From assembly GCF_900109195.1 (NCBI RefSeq), contig NZ_FNZG01000003.1:434001-498000 (forward strand): a stretch of 64,000 nucleotides of DNA, read 5' to 3'. This document shows positions 1 through 7,454 of this stretch, piece by piece. This stretch comes from Pseudooceanicola nitratireducens. Its GTDB lineage: Bacteria; Pseudomonadota; Alphaproteobacteria; Rhodobacterales; Rhodobacteraceae. A program made the position numbers and the translations under genes. The first letter of the stretch is position 1. Each line of letters begins with the position of its first letter. A model generated the notes under the pieces. The model made no database searches and was not told where the DNA came from. It saw only the letters and a list, made by a program, of their open reading frames with translations.

Positions 1-52
1 GCGCCAGAAGGACCGGAACGAATAGGGCTCTGATGATCTGGGCTTTGCGCAT
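1..52 (-). CDS. N-terminus of an exported protein, cut by window edge
   Basis: Only the first 17 codons are in the window, reading MRKAQIIRALFVPVLLA. This looks like a signal peptide n-region and hydrophobic core (inference from charge and hydrophobicity only). The ATG is preceded by AGGA at a normal distance, which supports the start. It is divergent from the small gene at 203. Nothing can be said about its function. Confidence 0.5.
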   Translation of the reverse strand, partial: MRKAQIIRALFVPVLLA

Positions 53-202
53 GTGTCCTGCCTCTTTGGCCCTATCTATCGGCAGTTCGGGGTGAATTTT
101 CAACCACGCAAACCTGACTTTGCCGTCATGTCACGAACATATCACCCCTTCGGAATGCAAAGCCGCTTGCCCCGGGGGCAATGAGCTGGCTAAGAAGTAT
201 AC

Positions 203-448
203 ATGTTCACCATCGAGCACGAATTTGACAGCACCCTGATCACCCTTGTCGATGACGAGGCCGACACGATGTTGCAGGAGGACGTTGTCATCAACGCCTT
301 CGCGGAATGTGTCACGATCGAACAATATGACCCCCGCCAGGACAATGTGCAGAAGATCACCCTGTCCATGGCGCAGCTGCGGGATCTTGCCGCGGCCTTC
401 AACCTGCCCGAGGGGAGCTATACGCTTCGTCCTTCGGAACAGGACTAG
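203..448 (+). CDS. small acidic hypothetical protein
   Basis: This 81-residue acidic protein begins MFTIEHEFDSTLITLVDD and has no signal peptide or membrane segment. It reads like one compact alpha/beta domain. I recognise no named family; the good coding composition and placement in its own gap suggest a real cytoplasmic protein of unknown role. No strong ribosome site is visible (only AAGAAG, 8-13 bases upstream). After its stop, 449-550 contains short near-repeats of GGTCTGATCGG and no gene. Confidence 0.65.
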   Translation: MFTIEHEFDSTLITLVDDEADTMLQEDVVINAFAECVTIEQYDPRQDNVQKITLSMAQLRDLAAAFNLPEGSYTLRPSEQD

Positions 449-550
449 GCCGGTCCGCGTCTGGTCTGCGTCAGGTCTGGCCGGTGCCCGGGCTGATCAG
501 TACGAGGTCTGATCGGAGCGAGGTCTGATCGGCCCCCCGCCGCGTAAGGC

Positions 551-814
551 TCACCCCTTCAGCGCAAAGACCTTGTCCCGCGATGTGCACCCACGCACCA
601 GCGTCAGCGCCGATTTCGGCACGCCCATGGCCTTGGCCAGCAGGGCGATGACGGATTTGTTGGCCTTCCCGCCCTCGGGCACGGTGGTTGTATAGACGCG
701 GATCGCACCCTCTTCGACCACGATACGGTCGCGCGCGGCCTTGGGTGTCACCCGCACGGTGATTTCCGCGCCCGACTGCGCCAACCCCGTCAAATCCGGC
801 AGATCCCGTGCCAT
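551..814 (-). CDS. DUF167/YggU-family protein
   Basis: This 87-residue protein has the YggU/DUF167 pattern: an AEITVRVTPKAARD strand early on, then VPEGGKANKSVIALLAKAMG, then a final ALTLVRG..SRDK strand. The family is a small conserved cytoplasmic alpha/beta fold of unknown function, usually 80-100 residues, so this is full length. The open frame runs far upstream in antisense to the HDAC-like gene, but the family begins at about this Met. I chose the ATG at 812-814 because longer starts would add unrelated antisense-type sequence. Confidence 0.85.
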   Translation of the reverse strand: MARDLPDLTGLAQSGAEITVRVTPKAARDRIVVEEGAIRVYTTTVPEGGKANKSVIALLAKAMGVPKSALTLVRGCTSRDKVFALKG

Positions 815-916
815 GTATCCCCGCGTATCCCCGCTTGCCCCGCACCCTGCGCCGGGCCACACTTGTCCAAAAGGAAAGGCCAGATCACGCTGGCCCAATG
901 ACAGGGAGGATGCGCC

Positions 917-2053
917 ATGGCGCGAGACGGGACAAGCATGCGCGCCGGGAAAACCGGCTTTTACTGGGACGAACGCTGTTTCTGGCACGCGGGAGGCAAT
1001 TACGCCCTGACCCTGCCCCTGGGCGGGCTGGTCCAGCCGCTGGCCGCAGGCGGCCTGCCCGAAAGCCCCGAGACCAAGCGCCGGCTGCGCAACCTGATGG
1101 AGGTCACCGGGATCACCGCCGATCTGGTGATGACCTCGGCCCCGCCCGCCAGCCGCGCCGACCTGGAACGCATCCACCCCGCCAGCTACCTGGATGAGTT
1201 CAAATCCATGTCCGACGCCGGCGGCGGAGAGCTGGGCCTGCGCACCCCCTTTGCCAAGGACGGATACGAGATTGCGGCCCTGTCGGCCGGGCTGGCGAAA
1301 CAGGCGCTCATGGACGTGATGGAGGGCAATGTCACCAACGCCTATGCCCTGTCGCGCCCGCCCGGCCACCATTGCCTGCCCGACTGGCCCAATGGCTTCT
1401 GCCTGATGGCCAATATCGCCATCGCGATCGAGGCCGCACAGGCCGCCGGTCACGCACGCCGGGTCGCGGTGATCGACTGGGATGTGCACCACGGCAACGG
1501 GACCGAGCACATCTATTACGACCGCGACGATGTGCTGACGATTTCGATCCACCAGGAAAAGAACTATCCGCTGGATACTGGCGATGTTGCTGACAGGGGC
1601 CGGGGCAAGGGGGACGGGTTCAACATGAACATCCCCCTGCCGCCGGGTGCGGGCCATGTGGGTTATCTCGAGGTGATGGACCGCATCGTCCTGCCCGCGC
1701 TTGACCGCTTTGCGCCGGATGTCATCATCGTCGCCTGCGGCTTCGACGCCGGGATCTTCGACCCGATCGCCCGGATGCTGTGCACCGCCGAAACCTTCGG
1801 CGAAATGACCGTCCGTGTGATGAACGCCGCCGAGCGCCTTTGCGAGGGCCGCCTGCTGCTGGTGCACGAGGGCGGCTATTCCGAGGCCTATGTGCCCTTC
1901 TGCGGTCACCGTGTTTTGGAGGAACTCTCGGGATCGTCCCACAAGGCCCCCGACCCGATGGCCGCCACGGTCGCCGCCCGCCAGCCGAACGCCCGGTTCG
2001 ATGCCTTCATCTCCGGGCTGATCGGTGAGATGGCGGCGGAGTTTGGGGGTTAG
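917..2053 (+). CDS. class II histone-deacetylase-like amidohydrolase
   Basis: This 378-residue zinc hydrolase belongs to the arginase/deacetylase superfamily. Visible signatures are RPPGHH (catalytic His pair H151/H152), WDVHHGNGT with zinc ligands D189 and H191, the third zinc ligand D277 in CGFDAG, and EGGY with the transition-state tyrosine Y321. The closest known relatives are bacterial HDAC-like amidohydrolases and acylpolyamine hydrolases, which remove acetyl groups from small amines or acyl-lysine; the true substrate cannot be told from sequence. GGAGG sits 8 bases before the ATG and fixes the start. The gene stands alone on the plus strand and is followed by a hairpin-forming repeat. 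Confidence 0.88.
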   Translation: MARDGTSMRAGKTGFYWDERCFWHAGGNYALTLPLGGLVQPLAAGGLPESPETKRRLRNLMEVTGITADLVMTSAPPASRADLERIHPASYLDEFKSMSDAGGGELGLRTPFAKDGYEIAALSAGLAKQALMDVMEGNVTNAYALSRPPGHHCLPDWPNGFCLMANIAIAIEAAQAAGHARRVAVIDWDVHHGNGTEHIYYDRDDVLTISIHQEKNYPLDTGDVADRGRGKGDGFNMNIPLPPGAGHVGYLEVMDRIVLPALDRFAPDVIIVACGFDAGIFDPIARMLCTAETFGEMTVRVMNAAERLCEGRLLLVHEGGYSEAYVPFCGHRVLEELSGSSHKAPDPMAATVAARQPNARFDAFISGLIGEMAAEFGG

Positions 2054-2125
2054 CAGCGACTAACCCTTTGGGAAATTCGCCAAGGGCAGTGTTTCCCCAG
2101 CAGATATTGCTCCCTTCGATCATGT

Positions 2126-2210
2126 GTCCCGCCCGGCGGCAACGCCGGGCAGCGCCGACCCGCCCCCCAGGGCGGCGCTATTGCGCCCCCCTCGGGTCGG
2201 TCGCTGCCCT
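2126..2210 (+). repeat. ~84-bp palindromic intergenic repeat, copy 1
   Basis: This GC-rich element begins GTCCCGCCCGGCGGCAACGC and contains two nested hairpins (GCCCGGCG..CGCCGGGC and a GGCGGCGC..GCGCC-type stem). A near-identical copy in inverted orientation lies at 3585-3667; the two differ by one base in a C-run and one substitution. It resembles a REP/MITE-like non-coding element. It fills most of the gap after the HDAC-like gene and could act as a transcription stop. Confidence 0.85.
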
Positions 2211-2301
2211 CATCTCCTCTTCCACCTTCGAAGATCCGCTCCAACCGACTTGACCCCATGGCCCTCAGCCCCGACATATCGGCCAACAGAAAGAGGATCC
2301 C

Positions 2302-2880
2302 ATGCCCGAGAAAAACCAGGCCGCGCTTGATTTCCTGGCCAAACGCCGCTCGCATTCGCCGAAACTGCTGACCACGCCCGTCCCCTCAAAGGACGAGCTG
2401 ACCGCGCTTCTGACCCTTGCCGCACGCTCGCCCGACCACGGCGCGCTGGCCCCCTGGCGGTTCATCGTGATCGAGAAACCCGCGATGGCCCGGCTGGCCG
2501 ACCTGGCCGAGGCCCGCGCAAAATCCCTAGGCCGCCCCGAGGAAGACCAGTCCAAGGCGCGCGGACAATTCGACCGGGGCAACCTGGCGGTGGTCGTGGT
2601 GGAACGTCCCGTGGCCTCGGAAAAGGTGCCGCCGCTGGAACAGACGCTGTCCGCCGGCGCGGTCTGTCTGAGCCTTGTGAACGCCGCGCTGGCCTCGGGC
2701 TGGGGCGCGGGCTGGGTGACCGGCTGGATTTCTTTCGACCGGGGATTTGTCGAACAGGGTCTAGGACTTGAGACCAGTGAACGTGTCGCGGGAATCGTCC
2801 ATATCGGCAGCTTCGCAACCGCCCCCGTTGAACGCGCCCGTCCGGATGTGGAAGGGATCACGACGTGGCTGTCGGCGTAA
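2302..2880 (+). CDS. nitroreductase-family flavoprotein (YdjA-like)
   Basis: This 192-residue protein is a short nitroreductase of the YdjA/TdsD type. It has an RRSHSPKLL N-terminal FMN-phosphate segment, AARSPDHGALAPWRF with the typical SPDH..PWRF pattern, and a C-terminal GAGWVTGW segment that packs on the flavin. The family binds FMN as a dimer and reduces nitro or quinone compounds with NAD(P)H; the substrate here is unknown. Its last codons overlap the start of the EI24 gene by 16 bases, so the two are probably co-translated. The pair is bracketed by inverted copies of an ~84-bp repeat. Confidence 0.85.
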   Translation: MPEKNQAALDFLAKRRSHSPKLLTTPVPSKDELTALLTLAARSPDHGALAPWRFIVIEKPAMARLADLAEARAKSLGRPEEDQSKARGQFDRGNLAVVVVERPVASEKVPPLEQTLSAGAVCLSLVNAALASGWGAGWVTGWISFDRGFVEQGLGLETSERVAGIVHIGSFATAPVERARPDVEGITTWLSA

Positions 2881-3566
2881 TCCTGTCGTCCTTCTTCGGA
2901 GCACTTGGCCAGCTGGGCGATCCCCGGTTCCGCCGGGTGCTGGTGATCGGCATCGGGCTGACCCTGGCGCTTCTGGTGGCGGTCTACGCCGGGTTCCTGG
3001 GTTTCCTGCAGTGGAGCGTCGGCGACACCGCGACCCTGCCCCTGATCGGAGAGGTCACCTGGCTGAAGGACTTGCTGACCTGGTCCTCCTTCGGGCTGAT
3101 GCTGGTGCTGTCGGTCTTCCTGATGGTGCCGGTGGCCTCGGCCATCACCTCGATGTTCCTGGACGACGTGGCGCAGGCGGTCGAGGACCGGCATTACCCG
3201 GACCTGCCCCCCGCGCCGCGCCTGCCCCTGTCCGAGGCGCTGGTCGATACGCTCAGCTTTCTGAGCGTGATCATCGTGGCCAACATCCTGGCGCTGTTCG
3301 TCTATGCGATCTTCGCGCCCTTTGCGCTGTTCATCTTCTGGGGGCTGAACGGGTTCCTGCTGGGGCGGGAATATTACACGCTGGCCGCCATGCGCCGGGT
3401 TGGCCGGGCCCAGGCCAAGGTCTTGCGGAAGAAGCATTTCCTGACGATCTGGGCGGCCGGGGTACTGATGGCGATGCCGCTGTCGGTGCCGCTGGTGAAC
3501 CTGTTGATCCCAATCATGGGGGCCGCGACGTTCACGCATATCTTCCATCGGCTGCCGCAGCGGTGA
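2865..3566 (+). CDS. EI24-domain (CysZ-like) inner-membrane protein
   Basis: This 233-residue polytopic membrane protein has about four to five long hydrophobic segments, near residues 20-50, 70-95, 140-175 and 200-225. It contains SFFGALGQLGDPRFRRV near the N-terminus and FLDDVAQAVEDRHYP after the second segment, both usual for EI24/CysZ proteins. CysZ is a sulfate channel in enterobacteria, but most EI24 proteins lack a tested role, so transport of sulfate is only a possibility. It overlaps the nitroreductase gene, suggesting one transcript. Confidence 0.8.
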   Translation: MAVGVILSSFFGALGQLGDPRFRRVLVIGIGLTLALLVAVYAGFLGFLQWSVGDTATLPLIGEVTWLKDLLTWSSFGLMLVLSVFLMVPVASAITSMFLDDVAQAVEDRHYPDLPPAPRLPLSEALVDTLSFLSVIIVANILALFVYAIFAPFALFIFWGLNGFLLGREYYTLAAMRRVGRAQAKVLRKKHFLTIWAAGVLMAMPLSVPLVNLLIPIMGAATFTHIFHRLPQR

Positions 3567-3584
3567 GGGCTGGCACATGCTCTG

Positions 3585-3667
3585 AGGGCAGCGACCGACC
3601 CGAGGGTGGCGCAATAGCGCCGCCCTGGGGGCGGGTCGGCGCTGCCCGGCGTTGCCGCCGGGCGGGA
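3585..3667 (-). repeat. ~84-bp palindromic intergenic repeat, copy 2 (inverted)
   Basis: This is the reverse complement of the element at 2126-2210, with one single-base length difference and one substitution. Together the copies form an inverted repeat 1.37 kb apart around the nitroreductase-EI24 pair. The rest of 3567-3747 holds no gene I can support. Confidence 0.85.
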
Positions 3668-3747
3668 CCCATAGCTGAAGTCAGCGAGATCGGCCCTGTC
3701 ACGGCAAACTGGGCCTCTCATCGACCGCACAGCGGCCTTTTCGCAAG

Positions 3748-4818
3748 CTACCCGCGACCAACCCCGCCGGGGGCGACGGCCACCGATTTGATCACCGCGT
3801 GACAGGCCAGCCCCGGCACCAGTCCAAGCGCCTGCGCAGAGCGGCGGGTGACGCGGGCCAGCAAAAGATCCTCACCGGCGCGCAGCTGAACCATCACGCC
3901 CGGCCCCTGCCCCTGATGCATCTGGGCGATCACCACCGGCAGCACGTTCAGCGCGGAAATCCCTGTCGGGGGCTCTAGCGCCAGCATGACGTCCTGCGCC
4001 TCGATCCGCACCCGCAGCGCCGTCCCGGCGGGCTGGCCGACCTGCGGCAGGAACAGGCGCCCTCCGGCGGCTGAGACCTCGGTCAGGCCGTCGTCGTGAT
4101 GCGCCACCACCCGGCCGGACAGGATCGCTCCGGCGGCGCGCGGTCCCAGCAACGGGGCCAGAGCAGGATCGGCAAACAGCGCCTCGGCCGGGCCGGATTG
4201 CACCACCCTGCCCCTGTCCAGCACCACGAGGGTGGCGGCCAGGCGGGCGACCTCTTCGACATTGTGAGACACGTACAGGATCGGCACGCCGCCCTCGTCA
4301 CGCAGACGTTCGAGATACGGCAGAATCTCTTCCTTGCGGGCCTGGTCGAGGGCCGCGAAGGGTTCGTCCATCAGCAGCATCCGGGGGCGCGACAGCAGCG
4401 CCCGCCCGATGGCCACCCGCGCCTTTTCGCCGCCCGATAGCGTCGCGGGTCGACGCGCCAGCAGATCCGCAATCCCCAGCAGATCACAGACCCGGCCCAG
4501 CCCCTGATCGTCGGGTGCGCCATACAGAAGATTACGCCGCACATCGAGATGCGGGAACAGCCGCGCATCCTGGAAGACATAGCCGAAACGGCGGCGATGC
4601 ACGGGGACGTTGATGCCCCTGGCGGCGTCGAACAGGACCTCTCCGTCCACCTCGACCCGGCCGGCATGGGGGTGAAGAAGCCCCGCCACCGCGTTGATCA
4701 CGCTGGTCTTTCCCGCGCCCGACCGGCCAAAAAGCGCGGTGACCCCATGCGGGGCCTCGAACCTTGCGTCCAGAGCCACTTCACCCAGGGGATGGCGCAG
4801 ATCGACCTTCAGGCTCAT
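3748..4818 (-). CDS. modC: molybdate ABC transporter ATP-binding protein
   Basis: This 356-residue ATPase powers molybdate import through ModB. Visible elements are Walker A GRSGAGKT (31-38), Q-loop VFQD near 81, ABC signature LSGGE (127-131), Walker B LLMDEP (148-153) and the H-loop in YVSHN. The C-terminal ~70 residues form a Mop/TOBE domain that in ModC binds oxyanion for feedback control. Its ATG overlaps the modB stop as ATGA. Molybdate uptake fits the molybdenum-dependent formate dehydrogenase encoded at 46.7-52.9 kb. Confidence 0.95.
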   Translation of the reverse strand: MSLKVDLRHPLGEVALDARFEAPHGVTALFGRSGAGKTSVINAVAGLLHPHAGRVEVDGEVLFDAARGINVPVHRRRFGYVFQDARLFPHLDVRRNLLYGAPDDQGLGRVCDLLGIADLLARRPATLSGGEKARVAIGRALLSRPRMLLMDEPFAALDQARKEEILPYLERLRDEGGVPILYVSHNVEEVARLAATLVVLDRGRVVQSGPAEALFADPALAPLLGPRAAGAILSGRVVAHHDDGLTEVSAAGGRLFLPQVGQPAGTALRVRIEAQDVMLALEPPTGISALNVLPVVIAQMHQGQGPGVMVQLRAGEDLLLARVTRRSAQALGLVPGLACHAVIKSVAVAPGGVGRG

Positions 4819-5522
4819 GCGCGCACCCTCCGCGCCATGCGGCGTGCCAGGGCCTCGGACGCGATCAGCGCCAGGGTCGCCACCAGCACCGAGACCAGCA
4901 CCAGCCGCCAGGCCGCGCCATCCGCCCCGGGCTGCTGCAGGAAGGCATAGATGGCCGAGGGCAGCGTTCGCGTCTCGCCGGGGATGTTGGAGACAAAGGT
5001 GATGGTCGCGCCGAATTCGCCCATGGCCTTGGCAAAGCCCAGCACCGCCCCCGCCAGCACCCCCGGCAGCGATAAAGGCAGCGACACGGTGAAGAAGACC
5101 CGCAGGCGCGTGGCGCCCAGGGTGGCGGCGGCCTCTTCCAGCTTGGGGTCCACCGCCTCGATCGCCAGGCGGATCGCGCGCACCATCAGCGGAAAGCCCA
5201 TGACCGCCGCCGCCAGCGCCGCCCCCGTCCAGCGGAAGGCAAAGACCACGCCGATCTGAGCCAGCGCCTGTCCCAGGGGGGCCACGGGCGAAAAGGTCTC
5301 AAGCAGCAGATAGCCCACGACCACCGGCGGCAGCACCAGCGGCATATGCACGACGACGTTCAGGATTTCGCGCCCGCGGAACCGCCCGCGCGCCAGCAGA
5401 TGCGCGACGCAGATGCCCAGAGGCAGCGACAGCAGCGTGGCCCAGAAGGCGACTTTCAGCGACAGGCGCAGCGCGGCCCATTCCTGCGGGCCAAGCCAGG
5501 CGGCGTCGCCTAGGGCGCTCAC
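4815..5522 (-). CDS. modB: molybdate ABC transporter permease
   Basis: This 235-residue inner-membrane permease has five to six hydrophobic segments and the EAA-type loop EEAAATLGATRLRVFFTVSL followed by P-x-x-x-PGVLAGAVLGFAKAMGEFG, which docks on ModC. It has the usual length for ModB. The ATG overlaps the end of modA and its stop overlaps the start of modC, so modABC is a tightly coupled operon read leftward. Confidence 0.95.
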   Translation of the reverse strand: MSALGDAAWLGPQEWAALRLSLKVAFWATLLSLPLGICVAHLLARGRFRGREILNVVVHMPLVLPPVVVGYLLLETFSPVAPLGQALAQIGVVFAFRWTGAALAAAVMGFPLMVRAIRLAIEAVDPKLEEAAATLGATRLRVFFTVSLPLSLPGVLAGAVLGFAKAMGEFGATITFVSNIPGETRTLPSAIYAFLQQPGADGAAWRLVLVSVLVATLALIASEALARRMARRVRA

Positions 5523-6277
5523 GGGGTCGGGACGGCCAGGAACCCGGCCGCGTCAAAGACCGCCCGCATCTCGGGCCCGCCAAGAAAGCTCAGGAAATCC
5601 GCGCCCTTGGGATCGCCGCCCGCGACCAGCGCCGCCGGATAGGTGATCGGCGCATGGCTGGTTTCGGGAAAGACCCCGCGCAGCGACACCCGCGGTTCAG
5701 CCATGGCGTCGGTGGCATAGACGATGCCCCAGGGGGCCGCGCCCGTGGCCACCAGCGACAGCGCCGCGCGCACGTTGTCGGCCTGTGCCAGCTGATCCTT
5801 CAGCCCGTCCCAGGCCCCCAGGGTGGTCAGCGCCTCGCGCGCGTAGACCCCGGCGGGGACGGCGTCGATCAGCCCCACGGCCAGCCGGTCATAGCCGATC
5901 ATCGCCGGCAGATAGGTGGTCGCCGTGATCTCGACCGGGGCCCCGCGCGCATGGGACACCAGAACCAGGCGATTGCGCAGCACGGCGCGACGGGTGGCAT
6001 TGTCGATCCGGCCAAGCGCGGCCAGGTGGTCCATCCAGCCCTCGTTCGCCGACAGGAAGACATCCGCCGGGGCGCCGGCCTCGATCTGGCGCGCGAGGGC
6101 CGAGCTTCCGCCATAAGAGATCACGACCACCTGCCCGGTCCGGTCTTCCCAAAGCTCGGCCGCGCGGTCCAGCGGACCGCCCAGGCTGGCGGCGGCAAAG
6201 ACCAGCAGGCTTTCGGCCCGCACCGGCAGGGCCAGCGTCATCAAGGTGAGGAAAAGGGCTAGAATTCGTGTCATCAT
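5519..6277 (-). CDS. modA: molybdate-binding periplasmic protein
   Basis: This is the substrate-binding protein of the molybdate importer, about 252 residues. It begins MMTRILALFLTLMTLALPVRA, a signal peptide cleaved near ALPVRA/ESLLVFAA. Family marks are LLVFAAASL at the mature N-terminus, SYGGSSALARQIEAGAPADVFLSA and a DxVRAALSLVATGAAPWGIVYATDA segment. Two adjacent ATGs (6277 and 6274) are possible; AAGAAG precedes them. The frame continues upstream, but the signal peptide sets the start. It is divergent from selU with a ~130-bp shared promoter region in which I see no clear ModE site. Confidence 0.93.
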   Translation of the reverse strand: MMTRILALFLTLMTLALPVRAESLLVFAAASLGGPLDRAAELWEDRTGQVVVISYGGSSALARQIEAGAPADVFLSANEGWMDHLAALGRIDNATRRAVLRNRLVLVSHARGAPVEITATTYLPAMIGYDRLAVGLIDAVPAGVYAREALTTLGAWDGLKDQLAQADNVRAALSLVATGAAPWGIVYATDAMAEPRVSLRGVFPETSHAPITYPAALVAGGDPKGADFLSFLGGPEMRAVFDAAGFLAVPTP

Positions 6278-6404
6278 CGGCGCTTCTTGGGATGCCATGT
6301 CAACCAAGGGCGGGTCCGAATTCAAGTCAAAACGCCATCTCGGGTCGCAACAGGGTGCAAACCACATTATGCAGGGTGAACAACCAGGATCGAAACCACC
6401 CGCC

Positions 6405-7451
6405 ATGCCCCTTGCGCTGCCCCCGCTTCCCGACCTGCCCCGCCTGGGCTTTGACGACATCATCGACGTCCGAAGCCCCGCCGAATACGCCGAGGATCAC
6501 ATGCCCGGCGCGATATCCCTGCCGGTGCTGTCGAACGAGGAACGCGCCCGCGTCGGCACGATCTACAAGCAGGTCGATCCCTTTGCCGCCCGCAAGGTCG
6601 GCGCCGCGCTGGTGTCGCGCAACGCCGCCGCCCATATCGAAGGCCCGCTGGCCGACCGGAACGGAGGCTGGCGCCCGCTGGTCTATTGCTGGCGTGGCGG
6701 ACAACGGTCGGGGTCTTTCGCGGTGATCCTGAACCAGATCGGCTGGCGCGCCGAGGTGGTCGAGGGCGGCTATCGCGCCTATCGCCGCATGGTCGCCGCC
6801 ATGCTGCACGACGCCCCTCTACCCTGGTCGCCCGTGCTGATCGACGGCAACACCGGCACGGCCAAGACCCGCCTTCTGCACCATTTGGCCGCCCAGGGCG
6901 CCCAGGTCGTCGACCTCGAGGCGCTGGCCGAACACCGAGGATCGCTGTTCGGCGGGCTGTCCGGCCCGCAACCGGCGCAGAAGATGTTCGAAAGCCGCCT
7001 GGCCGGGGCGCTGGCAGGTCTGGATCCCGCCCGCCCTGTCTATCTTGAGGCGGAAAGCAACAAGATCGGCGACATCCTGATCCCCGGATCTCTGTGGAAG
7101 GCGATGCTGGGCGCGCCCCGGATCGCCGTCACCGCCCCCCTGGCCGACCGCGCCCGTCACCTGATCGACACTTATGCGGAATTGACCGGCGATCCCGCCG
7201 CGCTGAGCATGATCATCGACGCCCTGCGCCCCTATCATGCCGCCGATCAGATTGCCGACTGGCAGGCACAGGCAAAGGCGCGCGAATTTTCCGCCTTGGC
7301 CCAAGGACTTATGCGCGATCACTATGATCCCCGCTATGCCCGGTCCACCGCGCGCAAGGCCGCCGTGGCCGCGATCGTTCCGCTGAATGACCTGAGCGAA
7401 GGGATCCTGCGCAGCGCCGCCGCGCAGATCCTGTCGATCAAGGGCGTCTAG
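6405..7451 (+). CDS. selU: tRNA 2-selenouridine synthase
   Basis: This enzyme (MnmH/SelU) replaces sulfur with selenium in 2-thiouridine at the wobble base of certain tRNAs, using selenophosphate. The N-terminal rhodanese domain carries IDVRSPAEY and the catalytic Cys in YCWRGGQRSGS (C95 from this start, close to C97 of E. coli). A P-loop GNTGTAKT lies at about 148-155. I chose the ATG at 6405 because it gives the usual distance to the catalytic Cys; an ATG at 6369 is also possible. It converges with the SelD fusion, three bases from its stop, so the donor-making and donor-using enzymes are adjacent. Confidence 0.93.
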   Translation: MPLALPPLPDLPRLGFDDIIDVRSPAEYAEDHMPGAISLPVLSNEERARVGTIYKQVDPFAARKVGAALVSRNAAAHIEGPLADRNGGWRPLVYCWRGGQRSGSFAVILNQIGWRAEVVEGGYRAYRRMVAAMLHDAPLPWSPVLIDGNTGTAKTRLLHHLAAQGAQVVDLEALAEHRGSLFGGLSGPQPAQKMFESRLAGALAGLDPARPVYLEAESNKIGDILIPGSLWKAMLGAPRIAVTAPLADRARHLIDTYAELTGDPAALSMIIDALRPYHAADQIADWQAQAKAREFSALAQGLMRDHYDPRYARSTARKAAVAAIVPLNDLSEGILRSAAAQILSIKGV

Positions 7452-7454
7452 CGG

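Noticed and set aside
551-1942. 463-codon minus-strand frame covering DUF167 and the antisense of the HDAC-like gene
   Set aside because: Only the last 87 codons match a family; the rest is the shadow of a well-supported plus-strand gene in GC-rich DNA.
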